Part shown: positions 1 to 9,459 of the stretch, piece after piece
How positions within the stretch are numbered: the first letter of the stretch is position 1
Layout: every line of letters starts with the position of its first letter
NCBI RefSeq assembly: GCF_027568395.1
Contig: NZ_JANKZL010000012.1
Coordinates: 1 to 64,000 of the forward strand
Direction: 5' to 3'
DNA length: 64,000 nt
Origin: Aminobacter sp. HY435
Lineage (GTDB): Bacteria; Pseudomonadota; Alphaproteobacteria; Rhizobiales; Rhizobiaceae
Program-made: the position numbers and the translations under genes
The notes under the pieces: model-generated
What the model was told of the DNA's origin: nothing
Seen by the model: the letters and a program-made list of their open reading frames with translations, nothing else
Databases searched by the model: none

Positions 1-44
1 TCTCGACGCAGCGGCGTGAGGCGGGCATTCTTGTGGATGTTCAT
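1..44 (-). pseudogene. IS481-family transposase, 5' end only (runs off the window)
   Basis: Reading leftward from position 44, the 14 visible codons give MNIHKNARLTPLRR. This is the usual N-terminus of IS481-family transposases. The rest lies beyond the left edge, so whether the gene is intact cannot be told; it is listed here as partial. The sequence up to about position 127 looks like the matching IS terminus. Confidence 0.6.
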
Positions 45-127
45 TCGGACCCTCCGGAGAGTGCTGTAGCTTGGTAACTCCAGTCTCCTCGGTCCGGTCC
101 GAATGGACAACCTCCTGAAAGCTCACA
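1..127. mobile_element. Terminal segment of an IS481-type insertion sequence
   Basis: The partial transposase start is followed by about 80 bp of non-coding sequence. That stretch contains CGGTCCGGTCCGAATGG and ends near CTCACA at 122-127. Read outward, the end would start TGTGAG, which fits the 5'-TGT ends of IS481 elements. The exact boundary and any target duplication cannot be confirmed because the other end is outside the window. Confidence 0.45.
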
Positions 128-513
128 ACTAGGTCACCAAGGCCAGCTCTTCCGTCGGCCAAACGTCTAGAGTGGCTCCGATGGATACACTCCATCTGGG
201 CGCAGCGACGGCCAACGGTAGCTGACATCTCCGCAGGAACGAGCCGCATGGGGTCGACCTGTGCTGCACAGCGCTGGCGGTTCCGGCCTGACCGCATCAG
301 GTGGAGTTCGTTGCCTGCCATTCACCAGGTATCGGGTAGGCTCAGGCCTATCCGAAGGGTTGCCTGCACCTCTTAACGAGTAGGTGCGGGCCAACGCCCA
401 AAGGTCCGCGAATCTATCCCGACAGGTGTTGTGAGGGTCGGGGGCAAAACCGATCATCTTCCCGAAAGCCACAGACAGGCACTACGCCGCAACAGTCTTC
501 GGGAGGACTTTTC
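128..513. other. Non-coding gap upstream of sgaA
   Basis: These 386 bp lie between the IS end and sgaA. A 101-codon minus-strand frame (167-472) has no recognisable motif and Arg/Pro-rich composition, so it is not called. The stretch must carry the promoter of the sgaA operon unless the IS insertion supplies it. A ribosome-binding site, GGGAGGA at 501-507, precedes the sgaA start. I see no clear -35/-10 pair. Confidence 0.5.
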
Positions 514-1704
514 ATGGCCGGCTTCAATCAGCTCTTTGTTCCAGGACCGACCAACGTTCCGGAGACGGTCCGGCAGGCTATGAACATGCCGATGGAGGAC
601 ATGCGCGCGCCGGATTATCCTGCTTTCACGCGTGGCCTGTTCACCGACCTGATGAAGGTCTTCCGCAACGAGACCGGCCGCGCCTTCATCTTCCCATCGT
701 CGGGAACCGGTGCCTGGGAGTCGGCGATCACCAACACCTTGAGCCCCGGCGACCGCGTGCTGATGTCGCGCTTTGGCCAGTTCTCGCATCTGTGGGTCGA
801 CATGGCCGAGCGCTTCGGCCTCGACGTTGACGTGGTGGACGCCGAATGGGGCACGGGCGTTCCGGTCGAGATCTACGCCGAGCGTCTCGCCAAGGACAAG
901 GAGCACCGCATCAAGGCGGTCTTCGTCACCCACAATGAAACCGCAACCGGCGTCACCAGCGATGTCGGCGCGGTTCGCGCAGCACTGAACACCGCCAAGC
1001 ACCCGGCGCTGCTGTTCGTCGACGGCGTGTCGTCGGTTGGCTCGATCGACTTCCGCCAGGAAGAGTGGGGCGTCGACTGCGCTGTGTCAGGCTCGCAGAA
1101 GGGCTTCATGCTGCCGCCCGGCCTCGGCTTCCTGTCGGTCAGCCAGAAGGCGCTCAACGCTGCCAGGACCGCCAAGTTCAGCCGCTGCTACTTCTCCTTC
1201 GAGGACCAGATTCGTGCCAACGACACCGGCTATTTCCCATACACGCCGGCGGTGCAGTTGCTGCGCGGCCTGCGCGCTGCCCTCGACCTGATCCAGGAGG
1301 AAGGCCTCGACAACATCTTCGAGCGCCACAACCGTCTGGCAACGGGCGTGCGCAAGGCGGTCGACGCCTGGGGCCTGAAGGTTTGCGCCAAGGAACCCAA
1401 GTGGAACTCCGATACGGTCAGCGCCATCCTGGTGCCTGAGGGCATCGACAGCGCCGAGGTCGTGCGCCGCGCCTACCATGGCTACCAGGTCTCGCTCGGC
1501 GTCGGTCTCAACAAGGTCGCCGGCAAGGTGTTCCGCATCGGCCATCTCGGCTGGGTCAACGAAGTGATGATGTGCGGCGCGATCTCGGCCGCCGAAATGG
1601 CGCTGCGCGACGTCGGCGTGAAGGTGCAGCCGGGTTCCGGCGTGGGCGCCGCCCTCGAGCACTATCGCCTGTCGGCTCAGCCAGCCGTCGCCAAAGCGGC
1701 CTGA
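514..1704 (+). CDS. sgaA: Serine--glyoxylate aminotransferase
   Basis: This 396-aa fold-type I PLP enzyme transfers the amino group of serine to glyoxylate, giving hydroxypyruvate and glycine in the serine cycle. It starts at an ATG behind GGGAGGA. The PLP lysine is expected at K196 in VSGSQKGFMLPPG, and the cofactor-contact segment SSGTGAWES lies at about 62-70. The length is normal for the family. It is the first gene of a tightly spaced operon with mclA (11 bp gap), mtkA and mtkB. This context favours serine-glyoxylate over the related alanine-glyoxylate or purine catabolic transaminases. Confidence 0.93.
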   Translation: MAGFNQLFVPGPTNVPETVRQAMNMPMEDMRAPDYPAFTRGLFTDLMKVFRNETGRAFIFPSSGTGAWESAITNTLSPGDRVLMSRFGQFSHLWVDMAERFGLDVDVVDAEWGTGVPVEIYAERLAKDKEHRIKAVFVTHNETATGVTSDVGAVRAALNTAKHPALLFVDGVSSVGSIDFRQEEWGVDCAVSGSQKGFMLPPGLGFLSVSQKALNAARTAKFSRCYFSFEDQIRANDTGYFPYTPAVQLLRGLRAALDLIQEEGLDNIFERHNRLATGVRKAVDAWGLKVCAKEPKWNSDTVSAILVPEGIDSAEVVRRAYHGYQVSLGVGLNKVAGKVFRIGHLGWVNEVMMCGAISAAEMALRDVGVKVQPGSGVGAALEHYRLSAQPAVAKAA

Positions 1705-1715
1705 GGGAGGATCGC

Positions 1716-2681
1716 ATGAGCCATACTCTCCACCATCTGCGCAAGCTGCGCTTGCAGCGCTCGGAACTGGCAGTCCCCGGCTCCAACCCGGAGATGATCC
1801 GCAAGGCTGCCGACGGCGACGCCGACTACATCTTCCTCGACATCGAGGATGCGGTGGCGCCGCCTGACAAGGAGCGGGCGCGGAAGAACATCATCCAGGC
1901 GCTGAACGAGATCGATTGGCGCGCCAAGGGCAAGACCATCTCGGTCCGCATCAACGGCCTCGACACCCACTATATGTACCGCGACGTGGTCGACGTGATG
2001 GAACAGGCCGGCGACAAGCTCGACACCATCCTGGTGCCGAAGGTCGGCGTCCCCGCCGATCTCTACACGGTCGACGCCATGGTCAGCCAGATCGAGATGG
2101 CAAAGGGTTTCAAGACCCGTGTCGGCCTCGAAGCCCTGATCGAGACCGCACTTGGCATGGCCAATGTCGAGGCGATCGCCGCCTATGGCGGCCGGCTCGA
2201 GGCGATGCATTTCGGCGTCGCCGACTACGCCGCCAGCTGCAAGGCGCGCACCGTCAGCATCGGCGGCCTCAACCCCGACTATCCCGGCGACCAGTGGCAC
2301 GCCGCCCTGTCGCGCATGACGGTCGCCTGCCGCGCCTACGGACTGCGCCCGATCGACGGACCCTTCGGCGACTTCTCCGATCCGGAGGCCTACATTGCCG
2401 CGGCCAAGCGAGCGGCAGCACTCGGCATCGAGGGCAAGTGGGCTATCCACCCCTCGCAGATCGAGCTGGCGAATGCGGTGTTTTCGCCACCGGAAAAGGA
2501 AGTCACCCGCGCCCGCCGCATCATCGAGGTGCTGAAGGAAGCCGAGGAGCAGGGCAAGGGCGCCGCTGCCCTCGACGGCAAGATGATCGACGCAGCGTCG
2601 GAGCGCATGGCGCGCAACGTGCTGGTCATGCACGAGGCAATCGAGCAGTCGGCGCGGTCGCGCACGAGCCTGCCGAACTGA
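1716..2681 (+). CDS. mclA: L-malyl-CoA lyase
   Basis: This 321-aa HpcH/HpaI (CitE-like) lyase cleaves malyl-CoA to acetyl-CoA and glyoxylate. It is the step that regenerates glyoxylate in the serine cycle. The frame is open upstream, but the ATG at 1716 follows GAGGGAGG by a few bases, lies just after sgaA and gives the family length. Family hallmarks include [10 protein letters not shown] at about 41-50, with the acidic Mg-binding pair, and HFGVADYA in the middle. It lies between sgaA and mtkAB, which make its substrate malyl-CoA, so the assignment is firm. Confidence 0.93.
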   Translation: MSHTLHHLRKLRLQRSELAVPGSNPEMIRKAADGDADYIFLDIEDAVAPPDKERARKNIIQALNEIDWRAKGKTISVRINGLDTHYMYRDVVDVMEQAGDKLDTILVPKVGVPADLYTVDAMVSQIEMAKGFKTRVGLEALIETALGMANVEAIAAYGGRLEAMHFGVADYAASCKARTVSIGGLNPDYPGDQWHAALSRMTVACRAYGLRPIDGPFGDFSDPEAYIAAAKRAAALGIEGKWAIHPSQIELANAVFSPPEKEVTRARRIIEVLKEAEEQGKGAAALDGKMIDAASERMARNVLVMHEAIEQSARSRTSLPN

Positions 2682-2694
2682 GGAGGAGTGCGAC

Positions 2695-3879
2695 ATGGAT
2701 ATTCATGAATACCAGGCCAAGGAACTGCTCTCGCGCTACTCGGTGCAGATCCCGCGCGGCGGCCTTGCCTACAGTCCCGAACAGGCGACCTATCGCGCCA
2801 GCGAAATCGGTGGCGGCAAGTGGGTGGTCAAGGCGCAGATCCATTCGGGCGCACGCGGCAAGGCCGGCGGCATCCGCATCTGCAGCACCGACAACGAAGT
2901 CTCCGATGCAGCCGAGTCCATGCTTGGCCGCAAGCTCGTGACAAACCAGACCGGCCCCAGGGGCAAGCTGGTGTCGCGCCTCTATGTCGAGGAAACCGTC
3001 GACATCCGCCAGGAACTCTATCTCGGCATCGTGCTCGACCGTAAGTCCGAGCGCGTCATGATCGTGGCCTCAGCCTCGGGCGGCATGGAGATCGAGGAGA
3101 TCGCCGAAAAGCAGCCGGATTCGATCATCCGCGCCATCGTCGACCCGGGCGCCGGCATGCAGCAGTTCCAGGCCCGCGAGATCGCCTTCGGCCTCGGGCT
3201 GGAAAACAGCCTGATCGGCAAGGCCGTCGATACGCTGCTCGGCTGCTACCGCGTGTTCCGTGATTTCGACGCCTCGATGCTGGAGATCAACCCGCTCGTC
3301 GTCACCAAGGACGGCAACCTGATCGCGCTCGACGCCAAGATGTCGTTCGACGAAAATGCGCTGTTCCGCCGCGCCGAAATCTCGGAGTTGCGCGACAAGT
3401 CGCAGGAAGATCCGCGTGAAACCTTCGCCAGCGACCGCGGCCTGTCCTATGTCGGCCTCGACGGCAATATCGGCTGCATCATCAATGGCGCCGGCCTCGC
3501 CATGGCGACGATGGACATGATCAAACTGTCGGGCGGCGAGCCGGCGAACTTCCTTGATATCGGCGGCGGCGCCTCGCCAGAGCGTGTTGCCAAGGCTTTC
3601 CGAGCCGTGCTCGCCGACAAGAATGTCGACACCATCCTTGTCAACATCTTCGCCGGTATCAACCGCTGCGACTGGGTTGCCGAGGGCGTCATCAAGGCTA
3701 TCCGCGAGGTCGGGGTGAAGGTGCCGCTGGTCGTCCGCCTTGCCGGAACCAACGTCGAGGAGGGCCGTCGCATCCTCGCCGAGTCCGGCGAAAAAGTGAT
3801 CGTCGCCGAGACGCTGGCTGAAGCGGCCGAGAAGTCTGTCGAGGCAATGCGTGCCTATTCCAAGTCGAAGAAGAACTGA
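2695..3879 (+). CDS. mtkA: Malate--CoA ligase (malate thiokinase), beta subunit
   Basis: This 394-aa ATP-grasp subunit is homologous to SucC of succinyl-CoA synthetase and begins [12 protein letters not shown] as that family does. With MtkB it forms malyl-CoA from malate, ATP and CoA. The ATP-grasp domain fills roughly residues 1-230 and the CoA-ligase domain the remainder ([13 protein letters not shown] near 290). Assignment as malate rather than succinate thiokinase rests on its position between mclA and mtkB in a serine-cycle operon. A RBS (GAGGAG) precedes the ATG. Confidence 0.93.
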   Translation: MDIHEYQAKELLSRYSVQIPRGGLAYSPEQATYRASEIGGGKWVVKAQIHSGARGKAGGIRICSTDNEVSDAAESMLGRKLVTNQTGPRGKLVSRLYVEETVDIRQELYLGIVLDRKSERVMIVASASGGMEIEEIAEKQPDSIIRAIVDPGAGMQQFQAREIAFGLGLENSLIGKAVDTLLGCYRVFRDFDASMLEINPLVVTKDGNLIALDAKMSFDENALFRRAEISELRDKSQEDPRETFASDRGLSYVGLDGNIGCIINGAGLAMATMDMIKLSGGEPANFLDIGGGASPERVAKAFRAVLADKNVDTILVNIFAGINRCDWVAEGVIKAIREVGVKVPLVVRLAGTNVEEGRRILAESGEKVIVAETLAEAAEKSVEAMRAYSKSKKN

Positions 3880-3891
3880 GGGGAGGTCGAA

Positions 3892-4791
3892 ATGGCAGTA
3901 CTCTTGAACCGCCGGACGCGCGTCATCGTCCAGGGCCTCACCGGCAAGATCGGCTCGTTCCATGCCGATGACATGAAGCGCTACGGCACCAACGTGGTCG
4001 GCGGCGTGACCCCCGGCAAGGGTGGGCAGGTTCACCAGGGCATCCCGGTCTTCAACACCGTCCGGGGCGCGGTGCGCGAAACAGGCGCCGAAGCCTCCAT
4101 CGTCTTCGTGCCGCCGCCCTTTGCGGCCGACTCGATCATGGAAGCGGCCGAAGCCGGCCTGAAGCTTTGCGTCTGCATCACCGACGGCATTCCCTCTCAG
4201 GACATGATGCGGGTCAAGCGCTACATGCGTCGCTTCCGCTACGAGGACCGCATGCGTCTCGTCGGCCCCAACTGCGCCGGCGTCATCACGCCCGGACAGG
4301 CGCTGATGGGCATCATGCCCGGCAACATCTACCTGCCGGGCCGGGTCGGCATCGTCGGCCGTTCGGGAACGCTCGGCTATGAGGCCGCCTCGCAGATGAA
4401 GGCGCTCGGCATCGGCGTGTCGACCTCGGTCGGCATTGGCGGCGACCCGATCAATGGTTCGTCGTTCAAGGACATCCTCAAGCTGTTCGAGGATGATCCC
4501 GACACCGATGCCGTTGTCATGATCGGCGAGATCGGCGGTCCGCAGGAAGCCGAAGCCGCCGAATGGGCCAGGCACAACATGCGCAAGCCGCTGATCGCCT
4601 ACATCGCTGGCCTGTCGGCGCCGAAGGGCAAGCGCATGGGCCATGCCGGCGCCATCATTTCGGCCTTCGGCGAGTCCGCCCAGGAAAAGGTCGAGATCCT
4701 GCGCGAGGCAGGCGTGACGATCGTGCCGACCCCGGCCGCCTTTGGCCCGACCGTCGCCGGTGTCCTCGAGCAGCAGAAGAAGGCCGCCTGA
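3892..4791 (+). CDS. mtkB: Malate--CoA ligase (malate thiokinase), alpha subunit
   Basis: This 299-aa subunit is homologous to SucD. It has an N-terminal CoA-binding Rossmann domain (VQGLTGKIGSFHA at about 13-25) and a ligase domain. The phosphohistidine is expected at H251 in the conserved GHAGAII motif, and GRSGTLGYEA lies at about 166-175. It starts 12 bp after mtkA behind GGGGAGG. It is the last gene of the sgaA operon and is followed by a strong terminator-like hairpin. Confidence 0.93.
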   Translation: MAVLLNRRTRVIVQGLTGKIGSFHADDMKRYGTNVVGGVTPGKGGQVHQGIPVFNTVRGAVRETGAEASIVFVPPPFAADSIMEAAEAGLKLCVCITDGIPSQDMMRVKRYMRRFRYEDRMRLVGPNCAGVITPGQALMGIMPGNIYLPGRVGIVGRSGTLGYEAASQMKALGIGVSTSVGIGGDPINGSSFKDILKLFEDDPDTDAVVMIGEIGGPQEAEAAEWARHNMRKPLIAYIAGLSAPKGKRMGHAGAIISAFGESAQEKVEILREAGVTIVPTPAAFGPTVAGVLEQQKKAA

Positions 4792-4802
4792 CCCGGCCTT
4801 CT

Positions 4803-4836
4803 GGGGGAGCTGGCCCCGGTCGGCTCCCCCAATTTT
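4803..4836 (+). terminator. Rho-independent terminator after mtkB
   Basis: An 8-bp perfect stem (GGGGGAGC at 4803-4810 with GCTCCCCC at 4823-4830) encloses a 12-nt loop and is followed by AATTTT. It lies 11 bp past the mtkB stop and separates the sgaA-mclA-mtkAB transcript from hprA-gck. Confidence 0.75.
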
Positions 4837-4958
4837 CGGCCCCGGACCGCCAAGTCGTCCACGATTGTGACTTGGCACGGGGCGCAATATGCGAATGCTG
4901 GGCGTCCTGGCGCGGCCATCCGGCCCGCGACGCTTCGAAATGAGACTGGGAAATGACC

Positions 4959-5927
4959 ATGAAACCTCGCGTAATCGTCACGCGGCGCTGGCCTGCGGCA
5001 GTCGAGCAAGTTCTTGCTGAACGGTTTGACACGACCTTCAACAAGGGCGATGCCCCCTTGGGCCTGACCGAACTCAAGGCCGCGTTTCTGAATTTTGACG
5101 CCATCCTGCCGACCGTCAGCGACAAGCTGCCGGCTGCGGTGTTCCCGGATGCCGAGATCCGTACGCAGATTCTCGCCAATTTCGGCGTCGGCTTCAGCCA
5201 TATCGACATCGCCGCCGCCAAGGCTCGCGGCATCGCTGTCACCAACACGCCGGGCGTGCTGACCGACTGTACCGCCGACATCGGCATGAGCCTGCTGCTT
5301 TCCGTCGCCCGGCGCGCCGGCGAGGGCGAGCGCCAGCTGCGCGCCGGCCAGTGGGCTGGCTGGTGCCCGACCCACATGATCGGCACCAAGGTGACTGGCA
5401 AGACCATCGGCATCATCGGCATGGGCCGTATCGGCAAGGCGATGGCCAGGCGCGCCCATTTCGGCTTCGACATGGACGTCGTCTTCTACAACCGCTCGAA
5501 GGTCGACGACGCGGAAACCCGTGCCATGGGCGCGCGCCAGCTCAGCAGCATCGAGGAGGTGCTGGCGGCGGCCGACTTCGTGTCGCTGCATTGCCCCGGC
5601 GGGGCCGAGAACCGTCACCTCATCGACGCCGACCGGCTTGGCGCGATGAAGCGCGGCGCCTTCCTCATCAACACGGCACGCGGCGACGTGGTCGACCAGA
5701 AGGCCCTGGTGGCCGCATTGCGCGAAGGCCAGATCGCCGGCGCCGGCCTCGACGTCTATGACGGCGAACCCGATGTGCCCTCCGCTTTGATCGAAATGCA
5801 GAACGTCGTGTTGCTGCCGCATCTGGGCAGCGCGACTGAAGAAACGCGCGTCGCCATGGGCATGAAGGCGGTCGACAACCTGACCGCCTTCTTCGAAGGC
5901 CGCGCTTTGCCAGACAAGGTGGTGTGA
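4959..5927 (+). CDS. hprA: Hydroxypyruvate/glyoxylate reductase (D-2-hydroxyacid dehydrogenase)
   Basis: This NAD(P)H-dependent D-2-hydroxyacid dehydrogenase is expected to reduce hydroxypyruvate to D-glycerate in the serine cycle. The nucleotide-binding motif GMGRIG lies near residue 154. The catalytic triad appears as R241 (NTARGDV), E270 (DGEP) and H288 (LPHLGSA). An ATG at 4953 is possible, but GGGA at 4948-4951 is correctly spaced only for the ATG at 4959 (322 aa). It overlaps the next gene by one base, so it is translationally coupled to the glycerate kinase that uses its product. The sequence is of the GRHPR/GyaR type. Confidence 0.88.
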   Translation: MKPRVIVTRRWPAAVEQVLAERFDTTFNKGDAPLGLTELKAAFLNFDAILPTVSDKLPAAVFPDAEIRTQILANFGVGFSHIDIAAAKARGIAVTNTPGVLTDCTADIGMSLLLSVARRAGEGERQLRAGQWAGWCPTHMIGTKVTGKTIGIIGMGRIGKAMARRAHFGFDMDVVFYNRSKVDDAETRAMGARQLSSIEEVLAAADFVSLHCPGGAENRHLIDADRLGAMKRGAFLINTARGDVVDQKALVAALREGQIAGAGLDVYDGEPDVPSALIEMQNVVLLPHLGSATEETRVAMGMKAVDNLTAFFEGRALPDKVV

Positions 5928-7225
5928 TGATCCTCGACCGCTCGGCTCCCGCTGTGACCATGCTCCGTGAACAGGCAGTCAGCCTGTTTCGGGAAGGCGT
6001 GGCTGCATCGGATCCCGAGCGGGCGGTGATCGCGGCGCTCGAAAGCCGGGTCGGCGAAATCGCGGCGGCAAACCGTGTCATCCTGATCGCCCTCGGCAAG
6101 GCGGCGTGCCCGATGGCCCGCGCGGCTCTACCCTACGTTGGCGGCAAGCTGCATATCGCCTGTGCGGTCACCAATAGCGAAAACGTGGCCGCTATCGACG
6201 GTGTCGATGTCATTGCCGGCGGCCACCCGTTGCCCGACGAAGGCAGCATCGCTGGCGCATACGCCATCGAGCGTGCTGCGCGTTCGGCTGCAGCGGGCGA
6301 CCTGGTGCTGGTGCTGGTCAGCGGCGGCGGTTCCGCCCTGATCTGTGCGCCGGCGCCCGGCGTATCGCTGGCCGACAAGATCGCGCTCAACAGCGCGCTC
6401 ATCCGCTGCGGCGCCGAGATCAACGAGATCAACGCCGTGCGCCAGCAGTTCTCGCGACTGAAAGGCGGCCGGCTGGCACAGCTTGCATCCGGCGCGAAGG
6501 TGCTGTCGTTGATCCTGTCCGATGTGCCGGGCGACGATGTCGGCATCATCGCCAGCGGGCCAACCGCCCGGCCGTCCGCCAGCGCTTCCGACGCGCTCGG
6601 CATCATTTCGCGCTACGGCCTGTACGATAGATTGCCCGCCACCCTTCGTGGCCATATCGACAATCTCTCGCTGCGCGGACCGGAGACGAGCTTCGCGCAT
6701 GTCGAAAACGTCATCGTCGGATCCAATGGCATCAGCCTGCAGCAGGTGATGGACAGCGCCGGCGCCGATTATCCGGTGGTGGTCAAGGCGGATGACTGGC
6801 TGAGCGGAGATGTCTCCGACGTGGCGGAGACCCTGCATCGCATGGCGATCTTTGCGTCGAGCCAGCGCGGCCCGGTTGCCATCGTCGCCGGGGGTGAGCC
6901 GACGGTGCGCGTCGCCGGCAACGGGATCGGCGGCCGCAACCAGGAGCTCGCGCTGCGCTTCGCATTGCTCAACGAATGGACCTCGATCAAGCGCCCATGG
7001 GTGTTTCTCAGCGGCGGTACCGACGGCCGCGACGGCCCCACCGATGCCGCCGGCGGCATCGTCGATCCGGGCTCGACGGCCTGGATGCGCAAGCTCGGCT
7101 GCAATCCGGTGGCGCTGCTGGAGAACAACGATTCCTACCACGCGCTGGAAACATCGGGCGACCTGCTGATGACCGGAGCCACCGGCACCAACGTCGCCGA
7201 TCTGCAAATCCTGCTGATGCAGTGA
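5927..7225 (+). CDS. gck: Glycerate 2-kinase (MOFRL/TtuD family)
   Basis: This 432-aa glycerate kinase of the GckA/TtuD type phosphorylates D-glycerate to 2-phosphoglycerate, the serine-cycle step after HprA. Visible family segments are GKAACPMARAA near 50, VLVSGGGSALICAP near 130, LSDVPGDDVGIIASGPT near 200 and GGRNQELALRFAL in the C-terminal MOFRL domain. The preferred start is the ATG in the TGATG overlap with hprA. A GTG one codon earlier is also possible. No terminator is visible after it. Confidence 0.9.
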   Translation: MILDRSAPAVTMLREQAVSLFREGVAASDPERAVIAALESRVGEIAAANRVILIALGKAACPMARAALPYVGGKLHIACAVTNSENVAAIDGVDVIAGGHPLPDEGSIAGAYAIERAARSAAAGDLVLVLVSGGGSALICAPAPGVSLADKIALNSALIRCGAEINEINAVRQQFSRLKGGRLAQLASGAKVLSLILSDVPGDDVGIIASGPTARPSASASDALGIISRYGLYDRLPATLRGHIDNLSLRGPETSFAHVENVIVGSNGISLQQVMDSAGADYPVVVKADDWLSGDVSDVAETLHRMAIFASSQRGPVAIVAGGEPTVRVAGNGIGGRNQELALRFALLNEWTSIKRPWVFLSGGTDGRDGPTDAAGGIVDPGSTAWMRKLGCNPVALLENNDSYHALETSGDLLMTGATGTNVADLQILLMQ

Positions 7226-7522
7226 CCCGCAAGTCTCTGTTGTGAAGGATATTTGAATAGTCTGCGATTGCATCGCCGAAGCCTGATGCTGCGAACGCGC
7301 GAGCTTTCGCTCGGACGAGGGTGACGGCTGCACCACGTCGGCGCCGTCGCGGTGTTCACCGAGATCGTTCTGGCGTGGATTCGGGATGTCCCGTGCAAGG
7401 CTTGATACGCCGCGCCGCGGGCCGATTCAGGCCGGCCGGCTGTCCACGACATTGTTGCCGCGACTGTTGTGAAAATCGTGAGAAATGTTTACTCTCGGTG
7501 AAATAGATTCAACGAGGTAGGC

Positions 7523-8248
7523 ATGGCGAAGGAAAAGGCGGCATCGGCAAAGAAGAACGGCAACGCTGGCCCGGCTGCCGTGACCAGTGGTGCGGCCAAG
7601 GCAGCCCTGGCGCGCGTTTCACCGCTGACCCAGGATCCGCATGCCACCCGCGACACCCGTGAAAAGGTGCTGGAGGTGGCCATCGGCCACGAGGTCCGCG
7701 CTTTCCGCAAGAAGCTCGGCATCACCGTCGCCGACCTTGCCGCCACCACAGACATTTCGCTCGGCATGCTGTCGAAGATCGAAAACGGCATCACCTCGCC
7801 GTCGCTGACCACGCTCCAGGCGCTGTCGCGCGCCCTGGGCGTGCCGCTGACGGCTTTCTTCAAGCGCTTCGAAGAAGAGCGCAACGCGGTTTTCGTCAAG
7901 GCGGGCGAGGGCGTCGACGTCGAACGCCGGGGGACCCGCGCCGGCCACCAATACACGCTGCTCGGCCACATCGGCTCCGACACGTCGGGCGTGACGGTCG
8001 AGCCCTACCTCATCACTCTCAGTGAAGACTCGGACGTCTTCCCGACCTTCCAGCACGACGGCATGGAATTTCTCTACATGCTGGAAGGCGAGGTGGTCTA
8101 TCGCCACAGCAACAACCTCTACCGCATGACCGCGGGCGACAGCCTGTTCTTCGATGCCGACGCTCCGCACGGCCCCGAAGAACTGACCCGTCTGCCGATC
8201 AAGTATCTGTCGATCATCTCCTACCCGCGCGGCCGCGGCGGCGACTGA
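7523..8248 (+). CDS. XRE-family transcriptional regulator with C-terminal cupin
   Basis: This 241-aa regulator has a basic, low-complexity N-terminus of about 45 residues. An XRE helix-turn-helix spans about 54-110 (RKKLGITVADLAATT, SLGMLSKIENG), and a cupin-2 sensor domain spans about 150-235 (FQHDGMEFLYMLEGEV, PHGPEEL). Cupin-XRE proteins commonly sense small amines, amino acids or polyamines. It lies directly upstream of and co-oriented with the N-methylglutamate genes, so control of that operon is a reasonable inference, but the ligand is unknown. It has its own terminator. Confidence 0.85.
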   Translation: MAKEKAASAKKNGNAGPAAVTSGAAKAALARVSPLTQDPHATRDTREKVLEVAIGHEVRAFRKKLGITVADLAATTDISLGMLSKIENGITSPSLTTLQALSRALGVPLTAFFKRFEEERNAVFVKAGEGVDVERRGTRAGHQYTLLGHIGSDTSGVTVEPYLITLSEDSDVFPTFQHDGMEFLYMLEGEVVYRHSNNLYRMTAGDSLFFDADAPHGPEELTRLPIKYLSIISYPRGRGGD

Positions 8249-8313
8249 TAGTCTAGCGACAGGGCAGGGCGCTATCGCCCGCCCGATCCATCTGCAGTCA
8301 TGGTTTTATGAGC

Positions 8314-8341
8314 GCTGGCCCAACCGTTGGGCCGGCTTTTT
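8314..8341 (+). terminator. Rho-independent terminator after the XRE-cupin gene
   Basis: GCTGGCCCAA (8314-8323) pairs with TTGGGCCGGC (8327-8336), with one G-T wobble and a 3-nt loop, followed directly by TTTTT. It separates the regulator from mgsA, so mgsA needs its own promoter. Confidence 0.75.
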
Positions 8342-8482
8342 GGCGTCGGCGCTCAAATTCCCGATATCGTTTGCAATGTCTGCCGTGCTTCTCGCCGCCG
8401 GACTGCGGAAACCATTGCGGAATCCCGGCGAGGCGCCGCCTCGGGTCGAGCACCCGCCCAGTGTTTTTCTACAGGAATAAAA

Positions 8483-8501
8483 AATTCATGTGAGTTGAAT
8501 T
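8483..8501. promoter_or_regulatory. Inverted repeat upstream of mgsA, possible operator
   Basis: AATTCA (8483-8488) and TGAATT (8496-8501) form an inverted repeat with a 7-nt spacer, 57 bp before the mgsA ATG. A related imperfect palindrome, TGAAATAGATTCA, lies immediately before the XRE-cupin gene. Both could be sites for that regulator. This is inference from symmetry and position only. The 310-bp gap 8249-8558 otherwise holds only the terminator above. Confidence 0.35.
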
Positions 8502-8558
8502 GGGTTCGGGAACCTGCTAGCTTTTGTCACAGGCAGCCAATCAGGTGAGGAAACTGGG

Positions 8559-9455
8559 ATGTGCGGAATTGTAGGACTCTTTTTGAAGGACAAGTCGTTG
8601 GAGCCGCAACTCGGCGCCCTTCTGTCTGAAATGCTGGTAACCATGACCGATCGCGGCCCCGACAGCGCGGGCATCGCCATCTACGGCGGCGGCACCAAGG
8701 GTCATGCCAAGGTCACCATCCAGTCGGCCAACCCGGACTCGGATTTCAAGGGTCTCGACGCCGAACTCGGCAAGAAGATCGGCGCCAAGGTTTCGTCGAC
8801 TGTGAAGTCCACCCATGCCGTGCTCGACGTGCCGACCGACAAGGTGGCGGAAGCGCGCGTGGCACTTGCCGAGCTGCGCCCCGACGTCCGTGTCATGGGC
8901 GCCGGCGAAGCGATCGAAATCTACAAGGAAGTCGGCCTGCCGGTCGAAGTGGTGAAGCGCTTCGACGTAACCTCGATGGGCGGCAGCCACGGCATCGGCC
9001 ATACCCGCATGGCCACCGAATCCGCCGTCACCACGCTCGGCGCCCATCCTTTCTCGACCGGTCCCGACCAGTGCCTGGTGCACAACGGCTCGCTGTCGAA
9101 CCACAACAACCTGCGCCGCGAGCTGATCCGCGACGGCATGCGCTTCGAGACCGAAAACGACACCGAAGTGGCGGCAGCCTACCTGTCGTCGAAGATCGCC
9201 CATGGCCAGAATCTCGGCGAGGCGCTGGAAAGCAGCCTCAACGACCTAGACGGCTTCTTCACCTTCGTCGTCGGCACCAAGAATGGCTTCGGCGTCGTCC
9301 GTGACCCGATCTCCTGCAAGCCCGCCGTCATGGCCGAGACCGACCAGTATGTCGCCTTCGGTTCCGAATATCGCGCCCTCGCCAATCTGCCTGGCATCGA
9401 AGACGCCAGGGTGTGGGAGCCCGAGCCGTCCACCGTCTACTTCTGGGAGCACTAA
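8559..9455 (+). CDS. mgsA: N-methylglutamate synthase subunit A (class II glutamine amidotransferase domain)
   Basis: This 298-aa protein starts MCGIVGLFLKD, with the N-terminal nucleophile cysteine (C2) of class II amidotransferases, and is homologous to the GlxB/GltB N-terminal domain. With MgsB and MgsC it makes N-methylglutamate from gamma-glutamylmethylamide and 2-oxoglutarate. Conserved active-site segments are GIGHTRMATES near 147 and HNGSLSNHNNLR near 170. Subunits A, B and C correspond to separated domains of glutamate synthase. It begins an eight-gene operon-like run ending at mgdD. Confidence 0.92.
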   Translation: MCGIVGLFLKDKSLEPQLGALLSEMLVTMTDRGPDSAGIAIYGGGTKGHAKVTIQSANPDSDFKGLDAELGKKIGAKVSSTVKSTHAVLDVPTDKVAEARVALAELRPDVRVMGAGEAIEIYKEVGLPVEVVKRFDVTSMGGSHGIGHTRMATESAVTTLGAHPFSTGPDQCLVHNGSLSNHNNLRRELIRDGMRFETENDTEVAAAYLSSKIAHGQNLGEALESSLNDLDGFFTFVVGTKNGFGVVRDPISCKPAVMAETDQYVAFGSEYRALANLPGIEDARVWEPEPSTVYFWEH

Positions 9456-9459
9456 GATT

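Noticed and set aside
167-472. 101-codon minus-strand frame between the IS end and sgaA
   Set aside because: No motif, no RBS and biased Arg/Pro composition; left as non-coding.
3070-4887. 605-codon minus-strand frame opposite mtkA-mtkB
   Set aside because: It is antisense to two clear serine-cycle genes and its translation is His/Asp/Arg-rich with no domain, typical of shadow frames in GC-rich DNA.
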